The notes under the pieces are model-generated. The model ran no database searches, was not told the origin of the DNA, and saw only the letters and a list, made by a program, of their open reading frames with translations. A DNA stretch of 64,000 bases from CAVUQH01 sp963774445 (GTDB lineage Bacteria > Myxococcota_A > Polyangia > Haliangiales > Haliangiaceae). Position numbers and translations under genes: made by a program. Positions 24,323 through 35,100 of the stretch are shown here, in pieces. The number at the start of each line of letters is the position of its first letter. Within the stretch, counting starts at the first letter, position 1. The DNA lies in contig CAVZFC010000035.1 in the NCBI GenBank assembly GCA_963774445.1, positions 124,001 through 188,000 of the forward strand, read 5' to 3'.

Positions 24323-27300
24323 ATGCGAAGCACGCTTCAGCTCGTCACGTTCACCATCATCGCCGTCGTCCTCGCCCAGGCCGCGCCCGCGCGTGCCGAC
24401 AGCGTCGCGGACCTCGTCGCTGGCAACGCTCGCGCCCGCGGCGGCACCGCTGCGATCGCCGCGGTCAAGACGCTCCGCCTGACCGGCAAGATCGAGTTCG
24501 GCAACGGCGACTTTCACATCCAGATCGGTTTCGGCCTCGCCCAGAAGCGCCCCGAGAAGATGCGGTTCGAGGTCTCGCTGCAGGGCATGACCCAGATCCA
24601 GGCCTACGACGGCAAGGTGGGCTGGCAGGTCGATCCGTTCCAGGGCAAGCGCACCCCCGAACGGATGTCGGCCGACGACGCCAAAAATCTCGCCCAGCAG
24701 GCCGAGATCGATCCGCCTCTGCTCGCCGCGCGCGCACACGGCTACCGGATCGAGCAGCTCGGCACCGAGGACGTCAACGGCACCGCCGCGATCAAGCTGC
24801 GCATCACGCGCAAGGACGGCGACGTCGAGTACGTCTACCTCGACCCCGACTCGATGCTGGAGATTCGCACGACCGCGGTGCACACGGTCCGCGGCGTCCA
24901 GCGCGTCGAGGAGACCGACTACGGCAGCTACAAGAAGGTCGGCGGCATGTGGATGCCGTTCTCGATGGCCAGCGGCGAGCACGGCAAGCCGCGGCAGATG
25001 AAGATGACGCTCGATTGGGCCGAGATCAACGTGCCGCTGTCCGATGCGCTGTTCCACTTCCCGGGCGCCAACGTCAAGGTCGCGGGCGCAGTGGTCGCCG
25101 GTCCGCCGAGCAAGGCCAACACGCCGTCGGTGGAGGCGGCGCCCGCGCCGGCGACCCAGCCAGTGTTCGACGCCGGGACAATCTCCGGCCTGGGCGCGCG
25201 CAACATCGGCTCGGCCGCGATGAGCGGCCGGGTCGCCGCGGTCGCGGGCGTGGTCGATGGCGGCAAGACCACTCTCTATGTCGGCTCGGCGTCGGGCGGC
25301 GTGTGGCGCTCGCTGGACGGTGGCACCACCTTCAAGCCGGTGTTCGACGACCAGCCGCTGCAGTCGATCGGTGCGATCGCCATCGACCCGAGCCACCACA
25401 AGACGGTGTGGGTCGGCACGGGAGAGTCGTGGACGCGCAACACGGTCTCGGTCGGCAACGGCATCTACAAGTCGATCGACGCGGGCGAGACCTGGACGCA
25501 CATGGGCCTGCCCAATTCGGAGCGCATCGTGCGCATCGTCGTCGACCCCCACCACGGCGACACCGTGTACGCGTGCGTCCCGGGCAAGCTGTGGAGCGAC
25601 AGCGCGGACCGCGGCGTCTACAAGACCACCGACGGCGGCAAACACTGGAAGCTGATCCTGCGCGGCAAGAATCTGTTGAACCGGCTGCTCGGGGCTGACG
25701 ATGGATCCGCGCAACCCCAGGATGCTGATCGCCGGCATGTGGGATTTCCGGCGCACGGGCTGGACCTTCCGCTCCGGCGGCGAAGGCCCCGACGCGCGGT
25801 CGGGCAGCGGCATGTACTGCAGCGGAGACGGCGGCGTGCACTGGACCAAGATGTCGGCTCGCTCCAACAAGGGCCTGCCGGCGGAGCCCTGGGGTCGGGT
25901 CGAGGTCGAGTATGCGCCGTCGAATGGCAAGGTCGTCTACGCCCTCATCGAGAGCAAGGACTCGGCGCTGTACCGCTCCGACGATGGCGGCCGGAGCTGG
26001 TCCGAGCGCGACAAGAGCCAGATGATGGTCTGGCGCCCGTTCTACTTCGGGCGGCTGGTCGTCAACCCGTCCAATCCCGACCGCGTGTTCAAGCCGGACG
26101 GCGGCCTGATCGTCAGCGAGGACGGCGGCAAGAGCTTCTCGAACACCAGCGGCGGGTCCCACGGCGACTGGCACGACCTGTGGATCGACCCGCACAACCC
26201 CAAGCACATCGTCGGCGGCGACGACGGTGGGCTGTGGCTCAGCTACGACGGCGGCAACCGGTGGTGGAAGGGCAACAACCTGCCGATCTCGCAGTTCTAT
26301 CACGTCAGCGTCAACGAGAAGGATCCGTACAACGTCTACGGCGGCCTGCAGGACAACTCGGTCTGGGTCGGGCCGTCGCAATATCCGGGCGGCATCACCA
26401 ACTCGCGGTGGGAGAACCTCTACGGCGGAGACGGCTTTTGGGCCATCGTCGATCCGACCGATCACGACGCGGTCTACACCGAGTACCAGGGCGGCCACAT
26501 CGGGCGTGTCAACCTGAAGACCCTGACCAGTCGCGACATCCAGCCGACGGCCGGCTACCACGAGAAGCTGCGCTTCAACTGGAACGCGCCGATCGCGGTG
26601 TCGCCGACCCGCAAGGGCACGCTCTACCTCGGGGCCCAGTTCCTGTTCCGCTCGCGCGACCGCGGGCAGACGTGGAAGCGAATCTCGCCCGATCTGACGA
26701 CCAACGATCCGGCCAAGCAGAAGCAGGAGCAGTCCGGCGGGATCACCGTTGACAACTCCGAGGCCGAGATGCACACGACGATCTTCTCGATCAGCGAGTC
26801 GCCCAAGAACGCGAACGTGATCTGGGCCGGCACGGACGACGGCAACCTGCAGCTGACCCGCAACGGCGGGCGCACGTGGAACAACGTGGTCAGCCACGTC
26901 ACCGGGCTGCCGGCGAATTCGTGGGTGAGCTGGGTCGAGGCCAGCCGCTTCCGCGCCGGCACCGCGTACGCGGCGTTCGACCGCCACACCTTCGGCGACA
27001 TGACCCCGTGGGTCTACGAGACCACCGACTACGGCAAGACGTGGAAGCGGATCGTGTCACCGGCCCAGGGCGTGCGCGGCTGGGTGCACGTCATCCGCGA
27101 GGACACGGTCGACCCGCAGCTGTTGTTCCTCGGCACCGAATTCGGCCTGTGGATCTCGATCGACGGCGGCACGTCGTGGGCGGCGTTCAAGGGCGGCGGC
27201 TTCCCCAGCGTCCCGGTGCGCGACCTCGTCGTGCAGCGTCGCGAGAACGACCTGGTGGTCGCCACTCACGGCCGCGGCATCTGGATCATCGACGACATCT

Positions 27301-28292
27301 CGCCGCTGCGCGCGCTGACGCCCAAGTCGCTGCAGGTGCGCACGGAGCTCTTGCCGTCGCGCCCGATCCAGCAGCGCATGCCGGCCCACGGGGGCTGGGT
27401 AAACGGCGACGCCTCGTTCGTCGGCGACAACCCGCCGGGCGGGGCGGTGATCACCTACTATCTGCGCGGTCGCCACGTCTACGGCGACATCAAGCTCGAG
27501 ATTCTCGACGCGCACGGCAAGGTCGTCGACACCGTGACGCCGACCAAGCGTCGAGGCATCAACCGGGTCTCCTGGTCGATGCAGGTCGAGCCGCCGCAGG
27601 TTCCGCACGCCGCGCAGCTCGCCTTCGAGGCGTCGCAGGGGCCGCGGGTCGTGCCCGGCACCTATACGGTGCGGCTGACCAATGGCGCCGACGTGATCGA
27701 GAGCAAGCTGAAGATCGTGCTCGATCGCCGCGCCAACTACACCGTCGCCGACCGCAAGGCTCAGTTCCAGGCGGTGATGAAGGCGCACGCGCTGTTCGGC
27801 GACATGAGCAAGCTGGTCCAGCGCATCGACGGGCTCCGCGCGACGACCGCGGCCCGGGCGCACGGGCTGCCCGCGTCTGACGCCCTGGGCCAGAAGCTGC
27901 GCGCGGCGATCGCCGCCCTCGACGAGGTGAAGCGCAAGATCGTGGCGACCAAGGAGGGCGGCGCCATCACCGGCGAGGAGCGCATCCGCGAGCACCTCGC
28001 CCAGGTCTACGGCGCGCTAAACGGGTGGGAAGGCCGCCCCGCCCGCTACCAGGTCGCACGGGTCGAGGTCTTGCGTCGCGAGCTCGACGACGTCGACAAG
28101 CAGCTCGCCGGCGTGGTCGCCAAGCAGATCAAACCGCTCGCGACGCTGCTCCAGCAGCACAAGCTGGCTCCGATCCGGATCTCGGCCGTGACCCCGCCGC
28201 CACGGATCGAAGAGGTCGCCGTCCGCTGCATTGCGAGCCGGGGCGACGACTGCGACCCCGGCGAGGAAGCGGCCGCCGAAAACGACCGCTGA
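24323..28292 (+). CDS. LolA-like domain plus VPS10/sortilin-type BNR propeller (frameshifted)
   Basis: Repaired length is 1,322 aa. A signal peptide (residues 1-26, ending ARA) is followed by a LolA/outer-membrane-lipoprotein-sorting-like domain (about 27-250; VGWQVDPF, YLDPDSMLE, PFSM). Residues from about 290 onward form a VPS10/BNR beta-propeller with many Asp-box repeats (SxDGGxTW; GGVWRSLDGGTTF, GGRTWNNV, THGRGIWIIDD), then an Ig-like domain and a helical tail. The frame breaks at about 25680. Removing one A of TTGAACCGG joins the frames and recreates the TGCSGLTMDPRNP segment expected in this family. The ATG at 24323 is the only good start. It is a cell-envelope protein of unknown ligand. 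Confidence 0.8.
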
Positions 28293-28444
28293 GCGGCGCT
28301 CCGGTACCGCGGCAAGGTCGCGGTGGCTCGCGCGCGACGCCCGCGCCGTGAACTCCCGGCCACACTGGCTCGCCACTGCCCTGGTGTTTCGGCCACCTAC
28401 ATGCCCGGCCCCTTCCGGCACTCGGGTTGCAGCTCCCCGCCGGC

Positions 28445-29278
28445 GTGCAGGTCCGCATCCGCGTGCTCGTCTCCGCCGCCGCCGGCATGGCTCTCCTGGG
28501 CCTCACCGTGTCGGCGCGCGCCGACTACGCGCCCGGCCGCGTCCCCGAGGGCGCGAACGCCTTCACCGTCGCGCGCCACGAGCTGCGCCTCTCGGTCCTG
28601 GGCACGTCGGCGTACGGCATCACCGATCACACCGAGATCTCGACCTACCTGCTCGGCGACGCGGTGCTGTTCCCCAACCTGGCGCTCGAGCACACCTTCC
28701 ACGACGACGGCACGCTCGTCGCCAGCTGGTCGCTCGGCGTCGGCGCCGGCGCGCTTCCGGTGGTCGCGGGCGTGGCCATCCCGCTGCCCGGCGGCGTCTT
28801 CGGCGGCGGCACGCTCGGCGTGGTCGGGGCCTCGGCACAGGACGCCGAGCTCGAGCTGTCGCTGCGCGCCACCGATATGCTCACACTCTCGGTCGGTGGC
28901 GGCGCGTTCGCGCTCGAGGGCGGCTTTGCCGGCCTGATCGCGGGCGCAGGGGCGGGTGGTGGCGGGGCCGGCGGGGCCGGCGGTGAAGTCGCGCTCGGCG
29001 GCTCACGCGCCGGCGCCACTGCCGGTGCCGAGGCCGACCTGACTCTCGGCCGCCACGACGTGGTCGTCGCCGGCGCCGAGGCCTGGTTCTTCCGCCCGTA
29101 CTACCAGGACGGCCCCGATGGCCTGGTCTACGCGCACGTCGCGTGGACCCACGCCTGGACGCACTTCCACCTGTCGCTCGGCGCCTACGGTTTCGTTGAC
29201 GTTCCCGACGCCAAGATTCTTCACGACAGCCAGATGCCGGTCGCGCCCTACGCCAACGTCGCCTGGTCTTGGCAGTAG
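28445..29278 (+). CDS. Exported beta-barrel-like protein with Gly-rich loop
   Basis: A protein of about 277 aa with a classical signal peptide (LVSAAAGMALLGLTVSARA). Alternating beta strands (HTEISTYLL, LASWSLGVGAG, LELSLRATD, HVAWTHAWTHFHLSLGAYGF) suggest an outer-membrane barrel. A run of Gly/Ala near residues 165-190 is probably a flexible loop. I found no named family. There is no ATG: the GTG at 28445 begins the signal peptide, and a TTG at 28427 is the alternative. It ends 11 nt before the convergent lipoprotein gene. Confidence 0.6.
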   Translation: MQVRIRVLVSAAAGMALLGLTVSARADYAPGRVPEGANAFTVARHELRLSVLGTSAYGITDHTEISTYLLGDAVLFPNLALEHTFHDDGTLVASWSLGVGAGALPVVAGVAIPLPGGVFGGGTLGVVGASAQDAELELSLRATDMLTLSVGGGAFALEGGFAGLIAGAGAGGGGAGGAGGEVALGGSRAGATAGAEADLTLGRHDVVVAGAEAWFFRPYYQDGPDGLVYAHVAWTHAWTHFHLSLGAYGFVDVPDAKILHDSQMPVAPYANVAWSWQ

Positions 29279-29289
29279 AGAGCGGGGTC

Positions 29290-30009
29290 CTAGTCGCCGC
29301 GGCTGGTGCGGCACTTGTCCGACGACAGCGTGCACGGGTAGGCGAACTCGGCGTCGATGACGATCGGCGTGTCGTGCTCGGCGAGCACCGGCGCGACCGT
29401 GGCCGGCAGGTGAAAGGTGCCGGCCACGCCGCCGTCGTCGAAGCGGGTGACCTCGAGCGTCCCCTCACCCGCGAGCCCGATCCCCATCATGTGGGTCGTC
29501 TGCTTCTTGCCGGCAAACTCGACTTCGAAGTCGCCGTGGCGGGCGCCGATCACCATCACCATCTGGCCCGGTTGGGGCTTGCTGTGCACGACCACGTATT
29601 TGTGGGGACCGTAGGGAATGTCGGCCGGCTTGGCGTTGGGCGCGGCCGCCAGCGCCACGAACCACGGGTCGTCCGAGGCACCGCAGTTGAGCGTGAACAG
29701 CGTGGTCTTGAACGGCAGCTTGTCCCACGGCGCGTCCTGCCACAGGTCGGAGCCGAAGCCCATGGTGCCGCCGCCGACGTGCTCGGCGTGATCGCTGATG
29801 CCGCCGCTGATCGTCATGCGGCAGTACCCGTCGCGCTGCGGATCCGCGGCCGGCTTCGGCGCCGCCGGGGCGGCGGGCGGCGCAGCGGCAGGCGCCTCGG
29901 TCCGCGGCGACGGAGTGCTGCCCGGGGGCGGCGCCTCTCCCGCATCGTTCTTGCCGCAGGCGATCAGCGCCACACCGATCGCGATTACCAACCCGTAGAT
30001 CCGTCTCAT
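29290..30009 (-). CDS. Lipoprotein of unknown function
   Basis: A 239-aa lipoprotein: signal peptide MRRIYGLVIAIGVALIAC with the lipidated Cys at 18, a Pro/Ala-rich linker (about 22-60), then a globular region with three Cys residues and strands such as TLEVTRFDDGGVAGTF. I do not recognise the family. It is convergent with the barrel-like gene. Confidence 0.65.
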   Translation of the reverse strand: MRRIYGLVIAIGVALIACGKNDAGEAPPPGSTPSPRTEAPAAAPPAAPAAPKPAADPQRDGYCRMTISGGISDHAEHVGGGTMGFGSDLWQDAPWDKLPFKTTLFTLNCGASDDPWFVALAAAPNAKPADIPYGPHKYVVVHSKPQPGQMVMVIGARHGDFEVEFAGKKQTTHMMGIGLAGEGTLEVTRFDDGGVAGTFHLPATVAPVLAEHDTPIVIDAEFAYPCTLSSDKCRTSRGD

Positions 30010-30427
30010 GGCTGCATCCTAGCGGCCGGCGCCAGTCGGGCGCGCGGCCCGCGGGCGGAACCTGCCGGCAAAGCTGTCACTTCGAACCGATGCCGCCGCC
30101 GAAGCTGCAGGGCAAGAGGAGGGCGAAGATCGCCAGGCGAGGGAGGAGGGGGATGAATCGAGACATGCCGCGGCGCCGTTGCCCTGGCCGGGCCACCTCC
30201 GCGGCCGGCGAAAGGTTCGTTTCTGCGGCCGCTTCTCGAGCGCAGTCCCGGGGGAGGTCCGTTCGCGGGCGTCTCGCGCTGTCACCTGTCTCGTCCGCGA
30301 GACACCCGCCGCCGGCGCGTGAGACAGCAGGTGCCGCCTGGCGGTGCTTCTGGCGCGTGCCGCGCGCGGCACATGGGATGCACGGGGAGTGGCTTTCGCA
30401 TTATCCCCCTCGAAAAAGGAACCTCCT
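30010..30427. other. 418-bp intergenic region
   Basis: No convincing long gene. The frames open here on both strands are low-complexity, Arg- or Pro-rich translations. The only possible small gene is a 29-codon frame at 30077-30166 (minus). The right end carries the leader of the metalloprotease gene, with AAAGGA near 30415. Confidence 0.5.
30077..30166 (-). CDS. Possible tiny lipoprotein (29 aa)
   Basis: An ATG-started frame encodes a signal-peptide-like leader (Ile/Leu/Ala-rich) ending in LLPC, then a Gly-rich tail and TGA. It looks like a minimal lipoprotein, but there is no ribosome-binding site and 29 codons is within chance range for this composition. Confidence 0.22.
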   Translation of the reverse strand: MSRFIPLLPRLAIFALLLPCSFGGGIGSK

Positions 30428-32036
30428 GTGCATCTCAGAATTTCCCTGTGGATCGTCATGGCCGTGAGCGCGAGCCACATCGCCGGCTGTGTCGGAATCG
30501 ATGACGACGCTTCGGACGAGGTCGGCGTCACCTCGGCGCCGCTCTACGTCGCGAGCGACAAGATCTGGAAGGACAAACAGATCCCCGTCTGCTGGGTGAA
30601 TCCCAGCAGATCGAACGCGGCCGAGCGGCAATGGGTGCGCGCCGCGGTCGAGCGGACGTGGGTGGCCGCGTCGGCGGTCACCTTCACCGGGTGGGGCACC
30701 TGCGCCCTGAATGCCCCGGGCCTGCACATCGTCGCCAAGGACGAGGGCCCGCATACCAACGGTCTGGGGTCGGCGCTGTCCGGCAGCCCCGCCGGCATGG
30801 TCCTCAACTTCACGTTCGCCAACTGGAACCAGAGTTGCCAGCAGACCCGCCAGGACTGCATCGAGAAGATCGCGGTGCACGAGTTCGGCCACGCGCTGGG
30901 TTTCGCGCACGAGCAGAATCGACCCGACACGCCGAGCTGGTGTGACGCCGAGCAGGGCAGCAACGGCGACGTCACCATCGGTGCCTGGGACCTGGACTCG
31001 GTGATGAACTACTGCAACCCGGAGTGGAACGGCGACGGCACCCTCAGTGCGACCGACATTCGCGGCGTACAGGAGATGTACGGCGCCAACAGCGCGTTCC
31101 TCTATCCGTTGACCGGCTCGGGGTTCTGGACCTCCTCCGCGCGGTTCCCGCTGGCCAACGTGTGGCCGAGCCAGAAGTGGCTGACCGGCGATTTTGACGG
31201 CGACGGCGACACGGATCTGGTCAACGTCTACGGCTCGCCGGACGGCAAGGCGCGGGTATGGCTGCAGCTGGCCACGGGCTGGGGCTTCGACTACCAGAGT
31301 AGCTTGCAGACGATGGCCGGCTTCTGGGACGGCCAGCGCTGGTTGGTTGGTGATTTCGACGGCGACGGCAAGGACGACCTGGTGAACGTGTACGGATCGG
31401 GCGGCAAGGCGCGGGCGTGGGTCCATCGGTTGACCGGCACCGGGTTCGAGTATCAAACGAGCTTGCAGACGCTGGCCGGCTTCTGGGACAGCCAGCGGTG
31501 GATGACCGGTGACTTCGACGGCGACGGCAAGGACGACCTGGTGAACGTGTACGGATCGGGCGGCAAGGCGCGGGCGTGGGTCCATCGGTTGACCGGCACC
31601 GGGTTCGCCTATCAGACGAGCTTGCAGACGCTGGCCGGCTTCTGGGACGGGCAGCGGTGGATGACCGGCGACTTCGACGGTGACGGCAAGGACGATCTGG
31701 TGAACGTGTACGGATCGGGCGGCAAGGCGCGGGCGTGGGTCCATCGGTTGACCGGCGGGGGCTTCGAGTATCAGACCAGCTTGCAGACGCTGGCCGGCTT
31801 CTGGGACGGGCAGCGGTGGATGACCGGCGACTTCGACGGTGACGGCAAGGACGATCTGGTCGACGTCTACGAGGATTTCGAACGACCTGGCCCGAGCGTG
31901 GGTGCACCGTTCGACCGGCTCCTCCTTCGAGTACCAGACCAGCCTGCAGACCCTGCAGGGCTTCTGGCCCAGCCAGGTGTGGATCACCGGCAACTTCAAC
32001 GGCGCCGGCGGCGACGATCTGCTGACGATCTACTGA
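30428..32036 (+). CDS. Zinc metalloprotease lipoprotein with FG-GAP/VCBS repeats (frameshifted)
   Basis: Repaired length is 535 aa. It starts at a GTG (30428) with AAAGGA seven bases upstream. The signal peptide ends at IAGC (Cys21). The catalytic domain contains HEFGHALGFAHE, the metzincin HEXXHxxGxxH zinc site, followed by a Met-turn (DSVMNY), so it is a metzincin endopeptidase. The C-terminal part consists of five FG-GAP/VCBS repeats (GDFDGDGKDDLV calcium-binding loops). The frame breaks at about 31876-31882 in the last repeat. Removing one A (or a T) in TTTCGAAC rejoins the frames and yields ARAWVHRSTGSSFEYQ, which matches the other repeats. It is probably a surface-attached or secreted protease. 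Confidence 0.8.
31219..32036 (+). repeat. Tandem FG-GAP-encoding DNA repeats, 159-bp period
   Basis: Five head-to-tail units start at about 31219, 31381, 31540, 31699 and 31858. The middle three are 159 bp each and almost identical at the base level, including silent positions; the first is 162 bp and the last is diverged and partial. Such similarity suggests recent duplication or gene conversion. Confidence 0.85.
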
Positions 32037-32056
32037 CCGTCTGCTGCACCAAGACG

Positions 32057-32088
32057 CGGGCCCGGACAGCGAGCGTTGTCCGGGCCCG
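32057..32088. terminator. Terminator-like hairpin between convergent genes
   Basis: A perfect 12-bp stem CGGGCCCGGACA / TGTCCGGGCCCG with an 8-nt loop lies in the 69-bp gap between the metalloprotease stop (32036) and the kinase stop (32106). There is no long T-run. Confidence 0.6.
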
Positions 32089-32105
32089 TTCGAGATCGCG
32101 GGAGG

Positions 32106-35100
32106 TCAAAGGCCGGTGCCGCGCCGCCAGGCGGCGACCCGCTTCAGCTGCGAGCGATCGGTGTTGGTCTGGCCGCGGTGGTAGGTGGCGGCGGCGGCGG
32201 TGATGATCTGCTGCGCGCGCTGGCGATCGTGGGTGGCGCTCCAGACCGCCTGAGCCAGGGCGAACTGGGTCCGGCCCAGCTCCCGCGGGGCGACGTTGCC
32301 CTCGCGCCGAATGCGCTCGGCCCGCTCGAGGTACGGCAGCGCCTCCTGCGGGCGGTCGCGCTCGAGCGCGATCTCGCCCAGCGCGGTCAACGGCCACGCC
32401 AGGTCTGGATGCTCACGCCCGGTGTCGGCGCGCTCGGCGGCGTGAACCTTCTCGTAGATTGCCAGCGCGCGTCGCTGGTACTCCACCGCCTCGTCGTAGC
32501 GCCCTTGCTTGCGCAACAAATCGCCGAGGTTGGTGTAGCTGTCGCCGGCGCTGTTGCCCTCCGAAATGGTGGCCAGCTCGCGCTCGCGTGCCGACTGCAG
32601 GTAGAGATCGATCGCTTCGTCGATCCGGTCGCTGTCTTCGGCGATCATCGCCATGTTGTTCAGCGTGTTGCCGCGCCGGCTGTGGTTCCCCGTCGGCTCG
32701 CGCGCGTAGATCTGCAGCGCGCGCTGAAAGTGGCGCAGCGCTTCGTCCGGGTGGCCCAGCTCGTTCGCCACCAGCCCGAGATTGTTGTGGGCGCTGGCGA
32801 TCAGTGGGTGGTACTCGCCCACGACCTGCTCGAGGATGTGCAGTCGCTCTAGGTTGGCCGCCTGGGCGTCGTCCAGCTCACCCTTCTGGTAGTGGAGGCT
32901 GCCGAAGACATTGTAGATGTCCGCCAGCTCGCCCGAGGCCTTGCCCAGGCGATCCGCGGCCAGCGTACGCGCCCGATCGAGGATCGCGATGCTCTCGTCG
33001 AACCGGTGCGCCCTCACCAGGATCCGCGCCAGGTTGTTCATCGCCTGCAGCCGCACCCTAACCGGTAAGACGTGGAGGCGGTCGTCCACGCCCAGCGCCT
33101 GGCGCAGCGCCTTCTCGTCGGGACGCGAGGCCAGGGCGCGAAGCGTCTCGGGATGCTCGGCCCCGAGCGCGGAAAACAGCAGCTGGTAGGCGCGCTCGAA
33201 GGTCTCCTCGTAGCCGGGTGTTCGCCGCAGGCCGCCTTCGTGCAGGGTGCGGCCGAGATCGAGCATGCTCTCGGCGCGCTCGACCGGGTAGCCCGCCGCG
33301 TCGCTGTCGTCCACCGCACCCTGGTACAGGTCGGCCGCCCTGCTGACGTTGCCGCGCGCGACCTCCAGCGCGCCCAGCGCGCGCAGGCCGCGCGACTTCG
33401 CGCGCGGGTCGGTGGCGATGTCGATGCGCGCCAGGAGCAGCTTCTCCCAGTGATCGGCGTCGCCGAAGCTGCCGTTGCGCGCCGACACCTCGACCCGCCC
33501 GGCGCTGGCCTCGAGTAGCACCTGCGAGTTTCGCTGGTGGAGGGCGGCCAGATACGCCGACTCGAACGCCTTGCTCGCGGCGTCGTCCTCGGCGAGGAGC
33601 GAGTGCGCGGTGCCCAGCTCGAGCTGCAGCTTGGCCGTCAGATAGAGCTCGACGTTGGGCTCCCGATCGAGCAGCGCCAGAATGCGCTGCTTGGCCCCCG
33701 CGTAGTCGCCGGTCAGTCGCTCGGCGCGAGCCTGGGCCAGCGCCGCGCGAACGCGGGCGCGCTGCGCGGCAACGGCGCTCGTGGCCGGCGGGGGCGAGTC
33801 GGCGCGGAGGTTGTTCGGATCCCGGCAATAGTCGATCGGTACGAGCTGCTCGACGGCGCCGGCGGCCTCTTGCAGCGTCTCGGCGTCCGAGGGATCGCTC
33901 AGCCGCGCGGTCAGGGCAGCGAGCTCGGCCTTGCGCTCCTCGAGACACCGGGTGCGAAGGTCGAGGAGCTCGTGGGACTGGCTTCCGCGCCAGTATGTGT
34001 CCCGACACGATTCGCGGTACAGGCCGCGCCACCCGTCGACGTAGCGATCGAGCGGCCTGGCGGTGGCGGTGAAGCTCTGCGCGGCAAAGGAGGTCCCGGT
34101 GGCGCGAAACGCGGCTTGCAATGCCGTCCGCACGCGGCCGTCCCAGATGCCGGAGAACGCGCTCGTGGGCGCGACGCACGCCGGGCGAGCATCACCGCGT
34201 GCGCGATAGCCGATGACCGCGGCGATCGCGATGATCGCCAGTGTCGCGGCCAGCGCGAGCCGGGCGCGGTGCCTCGAGATCCAGCGGCGGGCCAGCTCCC
34301 ACGCGCTGTAGTCGTGCGCCGAGATCATCTGCCCGCCGCGGAACCGCCGCAGCTCCTCGGCCAGCTCGCCGGCGTCGCGGTACCGATCGCCGGGGTCCGG
34401 CGACAGCGCGCGGCGGGCGATGGCGACGAGCTCCCTGGGCGCTCGCCCGCCCTCGTCGGCGAGGTCGCGCAGGGGCTGCTGGGGATCCGGCGCCGAGAGC
34501 ATGCTGCCGTCGTCATCCGATGGCCGCGACCACCGCGTCGGGCTGTCGGCGATCAGGTCGCGCAGCATCATGCCGAGGGCGTAGACGTCGGTGCGCTCGT
34601 CAACCTCGGCGCCCGCGAACTGCTCGGGCGCCATGTACGCCGGCGTGCCCATCACCGCGCCGGTCTGCGTGAGCTGGTCGTCGCCCGCTTCGGCCGGCTC
34701 GGGGTCGTCGTCGTCCGGGGCGCCCAGATCCTTGGCCAGTCCCCAGTCGATGACCACTGTCTCGCCGAACTCGCCGACGATGACGTTGGCCGGCTTGAGG
34801 TCGCGATGGATGATCCGCTTGGAGTGTGCGTACGCGACGGCATCGGCCACTGCGATGACGTTTGGGATCAGGGCGAGCCGCTCGGCCCGGCTCGCGGCCC
34901 GCGCGAGCAGCTGCTTGAGCGGCTCGCCCTCGACCATCTTCATCGCGTAGAGGGCGCGGCCGTCGGGCCAGGTGCCGGCCTCGTACACCGAGACGATGCC
35001 CGGGTGATCGAGCCGCGCGGTGATCAGCGCCTCGCGCACGAAACGCGCCTGCGAGCGCGGCCCGTAGGACTGTAGCTCCTTGAGCGCGACGCGGCGCTTC

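Noticed and set aside
31219..32036. CRISPR array
   Set aside because: The 159-bp tandem units are coding FG-GAP repeats with no short-repeat/spacer pattern.
32080..32105. tRNA T-arm-like GTTCGAGATC
   Set aside because: No acceptor stem or cloverleaf around it; it lies next to the hairpin between convergent genes.
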